64,000 nt of DNA, taken from Desulfoluna limicola. GTDB taxonomy: Bacteria; Desulfobacterota; Desulfobacteria; Desulfobacterales; Desulfolunaceae. Below the pieces are notes generated by a model. The model saw nothing but the letters and a program-made list of their open reading frames with translations, was not told where the DNA came from and ran no database searches. Positions within the stretch are counted from its first letter, which is position 1; every line of letters starts with the position of its first letter. This document shows positions 33,701 through 42,164 of the stretch, piece by piece. The stretch is from assembly GCF_021654575.1 (NCBI RefSeq), contig NZ_AP024488.1, forward strand, positions 744,001 to 808,000, written 5' to 3'. The translations under genes were made by a program, and so were the position numbers.

Positions 33701-33879
33701 TTGTGGCGAGGGTGCGTGATATGGGGCATACCGTGCCGGTTCTTCTTTGTACCGGATTAAAAGACATGGCTCAGGAACGGGCCGCTGAAGGCCTTGGAAT
33801 CCTGGGGATCGTGAAGAAACCGGTGAGCATGGGCGAATTGGCCACCCAGGTCCGAAAGGCCCTGGACAGCAGGGACTGA
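30730..33879 (+). CDS. Hybrid sensor histidine kinase with periplasmic ABC-type binding domain, PAS, GAF and receiver
   Basis: A 1049-residue inner-membrane sensor kinase. Order: N-terminal membrane/signal segment (about 8-27), periplasmic substrate-binding-like domain of the ABC_sub_bind type (30-350, starting KILFLSAYHPGFPTF), membrane helix (354-375), PAS (385-505), GAF (515-670), HisKA with phospho-acceptor His692 in GGIAHDFNNIL, HATPase (DSGCGIEP, GTGLGLAVVHG) and a C-terminal receiver with Asp980 in LTDMTMPKMTG. The ligand is unknown. No separate output regulator is adjacent. ATG at 30730 has only a weak Shine-Dalgarno (GGAG 13 bases away), and a TTG at 30691 would add 13 residues. It ends at a strong terminator. 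Confidence 0.93.
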   Translation: MRECFKKIIAPVFSVVLLLLAHTSEVSAEAPSHETRKILFLSAYHPGFPTFFTQVEGIRSVLDSRNVHLDIEFMDSKRFDPAETQGLFHKTLSYKLAHLPAYDLVLAGDDSALNYVLAHQEDLFKHIPIVFFGVNNRRFALSQDENPMVTGVVESASLGETLTLITRLQPDVRRIVAISDGTVSSHASLDRFYAEAREFKAIQFSNLSLETLTFEDLAQALKTLDSRDAVLLLSAFVDSTGRRVSFSAALNLVTDNLTAPLYHLWDHGMGQGIIGGKLVSHFEQGRIAAEMATRVLGGAPVNTIPVVADSPNRFMVDPEAMKAKGIPFSRIPGGVERFQKASPEDDRHRAFTHVAMVTLGVFCLFTCVMAVIAFHRRRADEQVARSEQRFRQLTRHMEEVFCVGSMETHEIHELSPAIETILGLSSSKLCRKPQLLMEAIHDEDLESFVAYLARIHSGQENMEAIEFRMRDIKGQVHWIRFRGFGIEDSDSHDLKIAGMATDITDAKHEDTAMKALVETLAGRVEQDFFDGAVRQLCSFLGCDMAVISELKEGSTVQTLAMVQDGRMVESMSYNLVGTPCFTTLNEGVCIYPEKVQDYFPGNNMLAQVGAQGYLGYPLRNRDGEIIGVMCALSRERFVIPRRTQEVVAILAKGIATEMERLESEREKKEMEISLIRSQKMQAIGTLAGGIAHDFNNILFPIMGYVQMMQEDTAPESTHGGYLSKINASSLRAKKLVDQILAFSRKGDQAFEPVSVPAVLTEVMELVRASLPSTIDLKADIAEDTLLVMGDATQIHQVVMNLVTNAYHAMEGRGGIIGVTLALRGDTGLGATKGKAPWLTLTVRDSGCGIEPSVMECIFDPYFTTKPKEKGTGLGLAVVHGIVKNHGGDISVESTPGIGTTFTVNLPCLEKAHSQEETSPEIPLPVGHEHILVVDDEEEVSMVEQMMLERLGYRVSVAASGQEALDLFAADPSSVNLVLTDMTMPKMTGMQLVARVRDMGHTVPVLLCTGLKDMAQERAAEGLGILGIVKKPVSMGELATQVRKALDSRD

Positions 33880-33908
33880 TTGCCCGGAGACAGTGGCGTT
33901 CCCCCCTT

Positions 33909-33955
33909 TTTGGCCCGGTCCATGCTGTTGACAGCAAGGTCCGGGTCTTTTTTTT
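33909..33955 (+). terminator. Rho-independent terminator after the hybrid kinase
   Basis: GGCCCGGTCCATGCTGT and ACAGCAAGGTCCGGGTC pair into a long stem with small internal loops, followed by eight or more T. From here to 34290 no gene is seen. Confidence 0.88.
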
Positions 33956-34290
33956 ATGGCGGGGGGAACAATCTGATTAAAGCAACGACATGTTATTTCT
34001 GGTAGGTACTGCGAAAAATGAAGGCATTTCAAACACACAACATGTACGTCACGGTTTCCTGCTCGATGTTCTGACCCTTCGGGCGAGGCGAGTGCACCCA
34101 ATTTCGCGTTATCAGAGCATTGAGGTAAACCACTGCACCTGCGGCTCTGATGTCTTGAATATGGATGCACTCAACTCGTGACATATCCGGGAACGTGGCT
34201 TCGTCACCCTCGACGCGGAGGCCTGTTTTGTGTGCTGAAGAGTTACCACGTAGGCAAGCATTCGCAGAAAACATCGGGACGCGTCTTGGG

Positions 34291-34755
34291 TCAGATGCCT
34301 GCCATGATTTCTCGAATGGTGTTCGAGACGTGGGTGTGGGTGACCTGTGCATCAGGGTAGATGGCATCAAAGTGCCCCTGGAGTTCTGCGGACAGTGAGG
34401 AGCGCAGCATGGGCGCGACACCGGCGATCTCCACGAGGGCGTCCAGGGACTCGCCGCCACCGGAGGCAATGTCCACGGCGAGGTGGTCCATGTTATCCGC
34501 CACAAAGATGTCAAAGTGACTGTTCTCAACCAGGTTTTGGGTGCCGCCGCACTCGAGGGTGCCGGTGGTCATACCGAACGTCTGATTGCCACTGATGCCA
34601 TTGAGGAAGGTGCCGAGAAGGTTCCAGGCAAGGCCCTGTTTTTCTCCGATCAGAACCTTACCTAACCCGCATCCGCAGTCCTGCGCTACTGTTGCGCTGT
34701 ATGAGGTGCCGGAAAGAATCAACAGAAACCCCAGTGCAATAATCCATTTTTTCAT
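34291..34755 (-). CDS. DUF3015 family secreted protein
   Basis: 154 residues with a clear signal peptide (MKKWIIALGFLLILSGTSYSA). The mature part follows the DUF3015 pattern: DCGCGLGKVLIGEKQG, then SGNQTFGMTTGTLECGG and NLVENSHFDIFVADNMDHLAVDIASGGG in separate stretches, with a helical end. Four cysteines in the exported part probably form disulfides or hold a ligand. ATG at 34755 with GGAGAG upstream. The family's function is unknown. Monocistronic. Confidence 0.9.
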   Translation of the reverse strand: MKKWIIALGFLLILSGTSYSATVAQDCGCGLGKVLIGEKQGLAWNLLGTFLNGISGNQTFGMTTGTLECGGTQNLVENSHFDIFVADNMDHLAVDIASGGGESLDALVEIAGVAPMLRSSLSAELQGHFDAIYPDAQVTHTHVSNTIREIMAGI

Positions 34756-34998
34756 GTGGTCTCTCCTAAAGATGGTGGGTAATTGGGTGCAAAAAGATGT
34801 GATGCGTTGTTGGCATCGCCAGAGAGGGGAAGGAATCGGGTGGTTGGTAAGGCTCTGCACCGAGGGGGGGAGTCTCTCTTTTTTTCTGTTGCCATATGGC
34901 ATGGGCGACACCGGCATCACAAGATGGTCGGGTGCAGCTGGGAATGACGCATGAGGCAGGCTGCGATATATGATGACAATGTATTAAATAAATGATCT

Positions 34999-35850
34999 TT
35001 ATTCAAGGCTTTCCTGCCCTTCGAGACACTTGCGAAGGTGGCGTGCGAGCTTGTTGCGATAGATGGCCTTGTGGGTGATGAGGGCGTCGGTGTGGTGCCC
35101 TCCTTCGACTGTCCAGAGGGCTTTCGGGGCTTCGGCGGCTTCGTACAGACGATATCCCTGCTCATAGGGGATGACCCGGTCGTGGGTGCCGTGGATGAGG
35201 AGCACCGGCGTGGGGGAAAGGGTGCCGATGACGGGACCGGGGCTGTGGCCGTTGGTGACGGCGATGAAGGAGAGGGGCCACTTAAGCCACCCGAGGACGG
35301 GGATGAGCCCTATTTTATCGCGGGCGATGGATCGGTAAGAGTAGAAGGCGCTGTCCACCACCACTCCTTTTAAGGGGACGTCCGGGGTGGCTGCGGCGGC
35401 AGCCACGGCGTTGGCCCCTCCCAGGCTTTGGCCCAACGCGATGAGACGGTCAGGGTTCACATCGCTTCGTGCGGCCACATACCGAAGGGCGGCCACGGAG
35501 TCTTCAAAGACACCATGGCGGCCGGGCCGCCCCTCGGAGTCTCCGTACCCGCGGTAGTCGAAGGTGAAGAGGTTGAAACCCGCCTCGGGAATCCAGTCGA
35601 CAAAACCGTAATGGTTGGAGATGTTGGCGGCGTTGCCGTGAAAGTGGATGATGGTACCCTCAGGGCTTTGCCCCGTCGCCGGAACAAACCAGCCCGAAAG
35701 GCGCGTGCCGTCAAGGCTTTCAAAGGTCACCTCCTCGTAGGGGATCGCCGGGGTTTGGTAAAGCCGGTCGTCGGGGTGGTAAAAAAGACCGTTGGCGCAG
35801 CCGGTGATGAAGAAAAGGAACAGGATGATGCAAGGGGTCCGTCGGTTCAT
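34999..35850 (-). CDS. Alpha/beta hydrolase lipoprotein (YfhR/ABHD13-like)
   Basis: 283-residue serine hydrolase, probably anchored as a lipoprotein (lipobox ITGC, Cys18). Triad: Ser142 in LGQSLGGANA, Asp in GTHDRVIPYE (about 219) and His in VEGGHHTD (about 248). The oxyanion motif HFHGNAANIS is at 69-78, and DYRGYGDSEG is at 98-107. This subfamily acts on unknown esters. The family's eukaryotic members are membrane-bound, in line with the lipoprotein anchor here. Single gene on the minus strand. Confidence 0.9.
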   Translation of the reverse strand: MNRRTPCIILFLFFITGCANGLFYHPDDRLYQTPAIPYEEVTFESLDGTRLSGWFVPATGQSPEGTIIHFHGNAANISNHYGFVDWIPEAGFNLFTFDYRGYGDSEGRPGRHGVFEDSVAALRYVAARSDVNPDRLIALGQSLGGANAVAAAAATPDVPLKGVVVDSAFYSYRSIARDKIGLIPVLGWLKWPLSFIAVTNGHSPGPVIGTLSPTPVLLIHGTHDRVIPYEQGYRLYEAAEAPKALWTVEGGHHTDALITHKAIYRNKLARHLRKCLEGQESLE

Positions 35851-35969
35851 GGCAGCTTCCAGTCAGTCAGGTTTTGCAAAAAAATGGTGGATTCGCCGTT
35901 TTTTAAGCGTTCCGTTATGGGTGAAGCAAATATATGACAGGCATTGTCGGTCGGTAACGACTCAGGCAG

Positions 35970-36086
35970 GCCTTCGGATGCGAGGTGGGGCGCCTCGAAA
36001 CCCTGTGGCGAAGGGTGCCGTTGCCGCCAACAGAGCATCCTGAGTCGCACCCCACTTTCAAGGTGGCACACCTTGCCGCCGGAGGC
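35970..36086. repeat. TIR12 hairpin element, copy 16 (short)
   Basis: 117 bp. Right end exact GCCGCCGGAGGC (36075-36086), 18 bases past the KptA-like stop on the minus strand. Left end GCCTTCGGATGC has three mismatches (35970-35981). Hairpins are GAGGTG..CGCCTC at 35982-35996 and AAGGTGGCACACCTT at 36060-36074, with arms TGGCGAAGGGTGC and GCACCC between them. Confidence 0.85.
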
Positions 36087-36104
36087 TTTTTTTCTGAACG
36101 CCAC

Positions 36105-36860
36105 CTAATCCACCTCGCTGAATCGCGTCTTATCCCGCCGAAATCGCTTCTTGTTCTCTTTCCAGCTCTCTTTGTCCTTTTTGCCATTCTTGCCTTTGGA
36201 GGGGGTGGTAGCCAGGTCGTCGGGATCGGGAAAGAAGCTCCCCGGTGTGGGAGGCTGAACGACTTTCGGTTTCTTTTTGCTTGTCTGCCGTTTGGGGTCG
36301 TCGGGTTTGGGCAGGGCAGGCCCGGAGAGGGCTCTGGCCGGCAGCTCGTGGGCCAGGTAGAGATGGTCGGCGGCTTTCTGGAAGACAATGCCGTAGTCTT
36401 CGGCCAGGGAGGTCTGGACGGTAAGGATCGCCGGGTTTCCATCGATGCGCTTTCCAAGGCGTTTTGCAAAACCTTTATCTGTTGTGAGGCGAAGCAGGGC
36501 GTCGTCAGGGGCGTCAAGGCCCCTGGCATGGGCTCTGGGCCAGGCCCTCTGGCGGATGGCGGTGTAGAGCTCACCCGGGACTTCCCCCACATACTCGGGA
36601 AGGGTGAGGCGGCTTCGGTCCACGGCGCGCACTTTTTTTTCTTCCATTTCAATGGGGCAGGGCGTGATGGTGAGAAGCACCTCTTTGATATGGCCCTCCC
36701 GGATGTGTCGCCACCCCTCTTCCTCGGTAACGGCCTTTAGGAACTCCTTGATTTTAACGTACCCCTCCCGGTCGGGGATAAGGCCGAACTCATACGGGTC
36801 CACGCCCAGGGTGTAGGTGAGCATTTTTGCGAAGGCTTTGGCAGCTTTGATCTGGCTCAT
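36105..36860 (-). CDS. Divergent KptA/Tpt1-like protein (RNA 2'-phosphotransferase fold)
   Basis: 251 residues. The first 185 follow the KptA layout: KAFAKMLTYTLGVDPYEFGL (8-27) parallels the LSxxLRHxPxxxGL opening, then DREGYVKIKEFLKAV, IKEVLLTITPCPIEMEEKKV and a C-terminal ADP-ribosyltransferase-like half (NPAILTVQTSLAEDYGIVFQ, DHLYLAHELPA). The catalytic Arg-His of LRH is replaced by Leu-Gly, and no HGT motif is seen, so activity is doubtful or altered. The last 65 residues are a Lys/Pro-rich tail. True KptA removes 2'-phosphate from RNA via an ADP-ribosyl intermediate. ATG at 36860 follows AGAGAG. Identification is by pattern only. Confidence 0.62.
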   Translation of the reverse strand: MSQIKAAKAFAKMLTYTLGVDPYEFGLIPDREGYVKIKEFLKAVTEEEGWRHIREGHIKEVLLTITPCPIEMEEKKVRAVDRSRLTLPEYVGEVPGELYTAIRQRAWPRAHARGLDAPDDALLRLTTDKGFAKRLGKRIDGNPAILTVQTSLAEDYGIVFQKAADHLYLAHELPARALSGPALPKPDDPKRQTSKKKPKVVQPPTPGSFFPDPDDLATTPSKGKNGKKDKESWKENKKRFRRDKTRFSEVD

Positions 36861-37081
36861 GATCTCTCTTTTCTTTTTCCCAATCTCTGACCGCACCACT
36901 TCTTAAAAATGGCTGTTGCATTTTAAGCCGTTGATGGTAAGTCAAGATAGTCTTGAAAGAAGCCTGAAGGAACCTTGGGCTTCCGGTATATAACCCCTGT
37001 TTGATACTTATTGATGGCTCCGAAAAAAATCAACACATCGATTTTGCCATCGCATCATAACACAAGGAGCTTCGAACGCGT

Positions 37082-38371
37082 ATGGGTACAAAATCAAAAG
37101 CGCTTTTTGACCGGGCACAGGCCGTGATCCCCGGTGGTGTGAACAGCCCGGTTAGGGCCTGCAAGTCTGTGGGATGTGACCCCCTTTTCATTGAACGTGC
37201 CAAAGGCGCCAACGTGTATGATGCCGACGGCAACGGATACCTTGACTATGTGGGATCCTGGGGTCCCATGATTCTGGGCCACGCCCCTGAGCGGGTGAAT
37301 GCCGTCTTGAGGGATGCCATTGAAAAAGGAACCAGCTTCGGCGCCCCCACCGAGCTGGAGATCGACCTGGCGGAGCTGGTGATCGATACCGTAAAATCCG
37401 TGGACGTGGTGCGCATGGTCAACTCCGGCACCGAGGCAACCATGAGCGCCATCCGCCTTGCCCGTGGCTTTACCGGTCGGGACATTGTGATCAAGTTCGA
37501 CGGCTGCTACCATGGCCATGCCGACTCCTTTCTCGTGGCGGCGGGCTCTGGGGTGGCGACCTTTAATATCGCAGGAAGCCCCGGCGTTCCTGACGACACC
37601 ATCAAGCACACCCTCTCCATCCCTTACAACGACATCGAGAAGGTGCGTGAGGTGATGACCAAGATGGGGGATAAAGTCGCGTGCATCATCGTGGAGCCCA
37701 TTGCCGGCAACATGGGCTTTATCAAGCCCAAGAACGACTTTCTTAAGGTGCTTCGGGAAGAGACCGAAAAGCATGGGGCGCTTCTTATTCTTGACGAGGT
37801 GATGACCGGTTTTCGCGTGGCCCTGGGCGGCGCCCAGGAACTGTTCGGTGTGACCCCGGACCTCACCACCATGGGCAAGGTCATCGGCGGGGGCCTTCCC
37901 GTGGGCGCCTACGGTGGTCGTGCCGATATCATGGCTCAAATCTCTCCCTGTGGACCTGTCTACCAGGCGGGCACCCTTTCCGGTAACCCCCTGGCCATGG
38001 CCGCGGGCATCGAGACCCTGAAAGCGATCCGCGAGCCCGGTTTTTACGAGGCCCTCACCGAAAAGACCACCCGTCTGGTCAACGGCCTTGCCGGTGCCGC
38101 CGGGAAAGCGGGCATCCCCCACACCGCCGATACCGCAGGTTCCATGTTCGGACTCTACTTTACGGGCATGGACGTGGCCAACTTCGAGGACGCCAAAACC
38201 TCCAACCTCGATCTCTTCAGCGCCTACTACCGACGCATGCTCGAAGAGGGGGTCTATCTCGCTCCCTCTCAGTTCGAGGCAGGCTTCGTCTCCGCCGCCC
38301 ATACCGATGAAGACATCGACGCCACCATCGCCGCCGCCACAAAGGTGCTGGCCGAATTAGCCAGGGGGTAA
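37082..38371 (+). CDS. hemL: Glutamate-1-semialdehyde 2,1-aminomutase
   Basis: PLP enzyme making 5-aminolevulinate from glutamate-1-semialdehyde in the C5 haem pathway. 429 residues, complete. Motifs: [18 protein letters not shown] at the N terminus, [17 protein letters not shown] (113-129), [26 protein letters not shown] and the PLP lysine K266 in [17 protein letters not shown]. Thr and Ser contacts are intact. The final LARG and the TAA come from the abutting TIR12-type element (GCCAGGGGGTAACCCCCTGG), so the stop codon lies in a hairpin. Apparently monocistronic. Confidence 0.97.
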   Translation: MGTKSKALFDRAQAVIPGGVNSPVRACKSVGCDPLFIERAKGANVYDADGNGYLDYVGSWGPMILGHAPERVNAVLRDAIEKGTSFGAPTELEIDLAELVIDTVKSVDVVRMVNSGTEATMSAIRLARGFTGRDIVIKFDGCYHGHADSFLVAAGSGVATFNIAGSPGVPDDTIKHTLSIPYNDIEKVREVMTKMGDKVACIIVEPIAGNMGFIKPKNDFLKVLREETEKHGALLILDEVMTGFRVALGGAQELFGVTPDLTTMGKVIGGGLPVGAYGGRADIMAQISPCGPVYQAGTLSGNPLAMAAGIETLKAIREPGFYEALTEKTTRLVNGLAGAAGKAGIPHTADTAGSMFGLYFTGMDVANFEDAKTSNLDLFSAYYRRMLEEGVYLAPSQFEAGFVSAAHTDEDIDATIAAATKVLAELARG

Positions 38372-38721
38372 CCCCCTGGACCCCAGGTTTGCGAATGCTC
38401 CCGCCCCTCGTTCCTCGGGTCGATCACATTCGCTGACGGGCTGTGCCCGTGGGACCATGTTCGTTGTTGCAGCCTTTGCAGGGGAATATTCCCTGCAAAG
38501 GCTGTGCGAAGGCGTAAACGGGTCGAAAGCTGATGGCGAATGCAATGTGTCCCTCGTTTCAGAGAGCACATTTCATTCGTGTTTGAGTGACCCCTCAGTA
38601 ACGAGATCTAACGATAGCCGTCTGATCAGACTGATCCGACGGATTCACAGCCCATGCCCCCTGTGTTACCCCTGCGCAACCGCAACCTGCTTTCGAGGTG
38701 GCACACCTCGCCGCCGGAGGC
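38356..38721. repeat. TIR12 hairpin element, copy 17 (overlaps hemL stop)
   Basis: Starts inside hemL with GCCAGGGGGTAACCCCCTGG (38360-38379; the left 12-mer is absent), followed by GCGAATGCTCCC, the loop module CCC-CTCGTTCCTC-GGG (about 38404-38419), CATTCGC, ACGGGCTGTGCCCGT (38436-38450), a separate long palindrome CCTTTGCAGGGAATATTCCCTGCAAAGG (as two 14-base arms at 38474-38501) and the right end GAGGTGGCACACCTC plus GCCGCCGGAGGC (38695-38721). It spans nearly all of the hemL-mpl gap. Confidence 0.88.
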
Positions 38722-38755
38722 AAAGGTTTTATAAAAGGCAAAAAAAGGAACTCGC

Positions 38756-40231
38756 GTGCAGCAGACACCTCCCCATTATCTTGATCCGTTGTTGAATGGT
38801 ATCCCGGAAGGGGTGCGTCGTGTCCACCTTATCGCTGTGTGTGGTACCGGCATGGGGGCCTTGGCCTTGATGTTGAAGGAAGCCGGCATGGAGGTGACCG
38901 GCTCCGATGCGGGAATTTACCCGCCCATGAGCGATTTGCTCAGAGATAGCGGTATCACGCTTTATGAGGGGTTTAAACCGGAGCATATCGGGGATGTGGA
39001 CCTTGTGGTGGTGGGCAACGCCGTGCGCAAGGAGAATCCCGAGGCAATGGCTGTGGGCGAGCGGCGGCTGTCTTACTGCTCGTTTCCCCAGGCGGTGGCC
39101 GGTTTTTTTGGCCGGGGCAAGCGCACGGTGGTGGTGTCCGGCACCCATGGAAAGACAACCACCTCCTCCATGATGGCCTGGGTGCTGGAGTATGCAGGGC
39201 TCAATCCCAGCTTTATGATCGGTGGGGTGCTGCATAATTTTTCCTCAAACTGCAAGGTGGGGGAAGGCGATTTTCTGGTGGTGGAAGGGGACGAATACGA
39301 CACGGCCTTTTTCGACAAGGGGCCCAAGTTTTTGCACTACGACCCCGAGGTGACGATTCTGACCAGTGTGGAGTTTGATCACGCCGATATTTTTCGGGAC
39401 CTTGCTCATGTGATGTCGGCCTTTTCTGCCTTCCTGGCAAGGCACCGGCCGGAGGCGGCGGTGGTGGCAGGGCCGGGGGCGAATGTGGCCCACGTCACAG
39501 CCAACGCCCCCTGTGATGTGTTACCTTACGGCTTTGCCGGTAAACCTCTCTGGCGCCCGGAAGTTCTGAATGACACAGCGCCGGAGACGACATTTCGCCT
39601 TTTTCACGGTGATGCGCTTTTCGGCGACTACTCCCTTCCCATGCCCGGGGGGCATAATGTGGAAAATGCCGTTTCCGTCATTGCTGCCTGTGATCGGCTT
39701 GGGTTGGATTCAAAGCTGGTGGCCGAGGCCCTTGCGTCATTCAAAGGGGTGAAGCGCCGGCAGGAGATTCGCGGGGAGGTGGACGGTGTGGTGGTGATGG
39801 ACGATTTTGCCCACCACCCAACAGCGGTGGCCAGCACCCTTGCGGCGGTCCGCTCCTTCTATAGAGATCACAGGCTGGTGGCCATTTTTGAGCCCCGGAC
39901 CAATTCGAGCATGCGCGATGTGTTTCAGGATGCCTATGCCCATGCGTTTGAAGCAGCAGACCTTATTTGTGTTCGAACGCCACCGCACCCGGAGAAGGTG
40001 CCCGAAGGGGAACGCTTTTCATCAGAGGCATTGGTGGCGGCCCTGAACGTCTCCGGGAAAGAGGCTCTCCTGTTTTCCGATGCCGATGCCATTGTCTCTT
40101 TTTTTGAGGACAATGCACGTTCCGGAGACCTTCTTATGGTGATGTCCAACGGTGGTTTTGAAGGCATTCATGGCAAGCTTCTTTCCATGCTGGAGGCAAA
40201 ACGTGAGACCGTGGAGTATCCCTCCACCTGA
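38756..40231 (+). CDS. mpl: UDP-N-acetylmuramate:L-Ala-gamma-D-Glu-meso-Dap ligase
   Basis: Mur-ligase that re-attaches recovered tripeptide to UDP-MurNAc for peptidoglycan recycling. 491 residues. Domain 1 has VHLIAVCGTGMGALALML (23-40), domain 2 the ATP loop SGTHGKTTTSS (128-138) with EGDEYDTAFFDKGPKFLHY and TSVEFDHADIFRD, and domain 3 MDDFAHHPTAVASTLAAVR and FEPRTNSSMRDVFQ. The EYDTAFFDKGPKF stretch distinguishes Mpl from MurC. GTG start with GGAA upstream. The operon with the cyclase gene downstream is separate: 217 bases and a promoter-like sequence intervene. Confidence 0.95.
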   Translation: MQQTPPHYLDPLLNGIPEGVRRVHLIAVCGTGMGALALMLKEAGMEVTGSDAGIYPPMSDLLRDSGITLYEGFKPEHIGDVDLVVVGNAVRKENPEAMAVGERRLSYCSFPQAVAGFFGRGKRTVVVSGTHGKTTTSSMMAWVLEYAGLNPSFMIGGVLHNFSSNCKVGEGDFLVVEGDEYDTAFFDKGPKFLHYDPEVTILTSVEFDHADIFRDLAHVMSAFSAFLARHRPEAAVVAGPGANVAHVTANAPCDVLPYGFAGKPLWRPEVLNDTAPETTFRLFHGDALFGDYSLPMPGGHNVENAVSVIAACDRLGLDSKLVAEALASFKGVKRRQEIRGEVDGVVVMDDFAHHPTAVASTLAAVRSFYRDHRLVAIFEPRTNSSMRDVFQDAYAHAFEAADLICVRTPPHPEKVPEGERFSSEALVAALNVSGKEALLFSDADAIVSFFEDNARSGDLLMVMSNGGFEGIHGKLLSMLEAKRETVEYPST

Positions 40232-40330
40232 TGACCTCCCATGCGGGGCCTGTGACTGCAGAATGGTCTCCTTTTCCTTATACTTTTGTTCTTTTACCCC
40301 TGTGCGGAGCGCGGACTCACCGGTTAAACC

Positions 40331-40360
40331 TTGCACCCCAAAGAGTTATCGTACTAATAT
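40331..40360 (+). promoter_or_regulatory. Candidate sigma70 promoter of the cyclase operon
   Basis: TTGCAC at 40331-40336, an 18-base spacer, and TAATAT at 40355-40360, about 88 bases before the cyclase ATG in A+T-rich DNA. Match to consensus is good at both boxes (one and two differences), but it is unproven. Confidence 0.5.
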
Positions 40361-40447
40361 CGAGTGATAATTAAATGACGGCCTCACGGCAGTAAACGAT
40401 GTTTTACATTTTATATCTAAATTCAGATGGACGACGGAGCCCACCAT

Positions 40448-42160
40448 ATGTTGAAGACCCTCCGCTCATGGGGCAAGATGGCTTGCGGTGTTTTTACCCG
40501 GCGCAATCGCGATGATATGATCATTGGCGAGGTGTTGATCACCCGCAACGTGGTCAGTCGCAAAGAGCTGGATACAGCCCTGGATGTTCAGAGAGACAAG
40601 TTGTTTCAGCGGGGCGTGGCCGTGCCTTTGGGCAAGGTGATCGTGGAGCTTGGGTACGCCACGGAAGACGATATCGTCCAGGCGGTCAACGAGCATTACC
40701 GCATCCATGTGACCTCCCTGTCCGACAACATCCGGGGCTTGATTCGCCGAATAGGCGACTCCTTGAACGAGGAGGTCCCCGCACCGCGGGTACCCATCTG
40801 GCTCCAGCTTTCCATCACCATGATCGTTGTGATGCTTCTCACCGTCGGGCTCTTGAGTTATGTAATTCTGGAACGCCAGAAGGAGAAGCTCTACAACCAC
40901 GCTGTAAAGCTCGGCATGGTGAGCCTCGGCTACTTTGGCAGCAACGCGAAAATCCCTCTCCTTGAAGACAATATCCTCTCTTTAAATGCCTTGATCAAAA
41001 ACGCCGAAGGGGTGGATGGTCACCTCTATGCCCTGATCGTGGACAACAATGAGGTCATCAAGGCTCATACCGACTCCTCGCAAATCGGAAAGACCATGGT
41101 GCGGTATCCGCCCACAGGGGCTGTGGAGTCACGCGGTGAGGTGACCTACTTTACCCACGACGGTGGAGGGGTGGGGCCGGTTCTGAACATGAGTGTACCC
41201 ATCATCTTCAAGGAGAAACGGCTGGGCGAGGTCCATGTGGGGCTCTCCATCGATTTTATTGACCAGCTCTTCCTTGATGAACGGAGTTTTCTTGTTATCA
41301 GTACGATGATCATCTGCTTTATCGGGCTGGTTGTGGCGGTGCTCTTCGGGCGGCGATTTTCCAAACCGATCTCGGGCCTTGTGTTGGCCACCCAGGAATT
41401 TGCCAAGGGAAATTACAGCCACCGGGTGGACAGCCGTCGAAATGATGAACTGGGCCGCCTGGCAACCGCCTTCAACCGCATGGGCAAGGAGTTGTTCAAA
41501 CAGTCCATGATGCGGGAGTCCTTCGGCAAGTATGTGGGATCCGATGTTCTGGAGCTCATCTTGCGAAACCCTGAGACCACCTGGCTCAAAGGGCGAAAGA
41601 ATCAGGCCACGGTTCTTTTTGCCGACATCCGGGGCTTTACGGCCTACACCGAGACGCGCCCTCCGGAGGTTCTGGTGGAGGAACTCAACCAATACTTTGA
41701 AATTGCCACCACCATTATCCTCAAGCACGGGGGGTACGTGGACAAATTTATAGGTGATGCGGTGCTGGCGGTTTTTGGTGTGCCCGTCAACTACGAAAAC
41801 CATATGGAACGCTGTATCCGGGCCGCTGTCGAGATGCAGAAAGCCTTCAAGCAGGCCGGTGAATCGGGGCGAAACCCACTTCTGGGCCGTGTGGGAATCA
41901 GCATCAAGAGCGGGGTTGTGGTGGCCGGCAGTATCGGTTCCCAGGCGAAAATGGAGTATACGGTAATCGGAGATACGGTGAATGTCGCGGCTTACATCAA
42001 CGCTCTTGCCGAGGGGGGCGAGATCGTGGTGGGGAGCAGCGTGATGGAACGCCATGGGGACATGCTTGAGGTGGAGTCCCTGGTTCCGCAAAAGATCAAG
42101 GGGCGCTCCGGCCTGGTGGAGGTTTACCGGGTGACAGGGCTTCGGGAATATGGAAAATAG
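40448..42160 (+). CDS. Membrane class III adenylate/guanylate cyclase with N-terminal MshEN-like domain and HAMP
   Basis: 570 residues. Order: MshEN/GspE-N-like module (25-88: IIGEVLITRNVVSRKELDTA, then PLGKVIVELGYATEDDIVQAV), membrane helix 117-141, extracytoplasmic sensor 145-280, membrane helix 281-301, HAMP 301-355 and a class III cyclase domain 385-565. Metal aspartates D393 (FADIRGFT) and D437 (FIGDAVLAVFG) and Asn512 (GDTVN) are present. The transition-state Arg usually four residues after that Asn is Tyr516, which may lower activity. The preceding IGDT context is typical of adenylate cyclases. ATG at 40448 follows GGAG. The stop overlaps nothing, but the next ORF begins four bases later, and four genes are tightly linked. 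Confidence 0.9.
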   Translation: MLKTLRSWGKMACGVFTRRNRDDMIIGEVLITRNVVSRKELDTALDVQRDKLFQRGVAVPLGKVIVELGYATEDDIVQAVNEHYRIHVTSLSDNIRGLIRRIGDSLNEEVPAPRVPIWLQLSITMIVVMLLTVGLLSYVILERQKEKLYNHAVKLGMVSLGYFGSNAKIPLLEDNILSLNALIKNAEGVDGHLYALIVDNNEVIKAHTDSSQIGKTMVRYPPTGAVESRGEVTYFTHDGGGVGPVLNMSVPIIFKEKRLGEVHVGLSIDFIDQLFLDERSFLVISTMIICFIGLVVAVLFGRRFSKPISGLVLATQEFAKGNYSHRVDSRRNDELGRLATAFNRMGKELFKQSMMRESFGKYVGSDVLELILRNPETTWLKGRKNQATVLFADIRGFTAYTETRPPEVLVEELNQYFEIATTIILKHGGYVDKFIGDAVLAVFGVPVNYENHMERCIRAAVEMQKAFKQAGESGRNPLLGRVGISIKSGVVVAGSIGSQAKMEYTVIGDTVNVAAYINALAEGGEIVVGSSVMERHGDMLEVESLVPQKIKGRSGLVEVYRVTGLREYGK

Positions 42161-42164
42161 GGCC

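Noticed and set aside
37094-38302. 402-residue open frame on the minus strand
   Set aside because: It is antisense to hemL, has a low-complexity His/Gly-rich composition and no family motif. It is a shadow frame of a high-GC gene.
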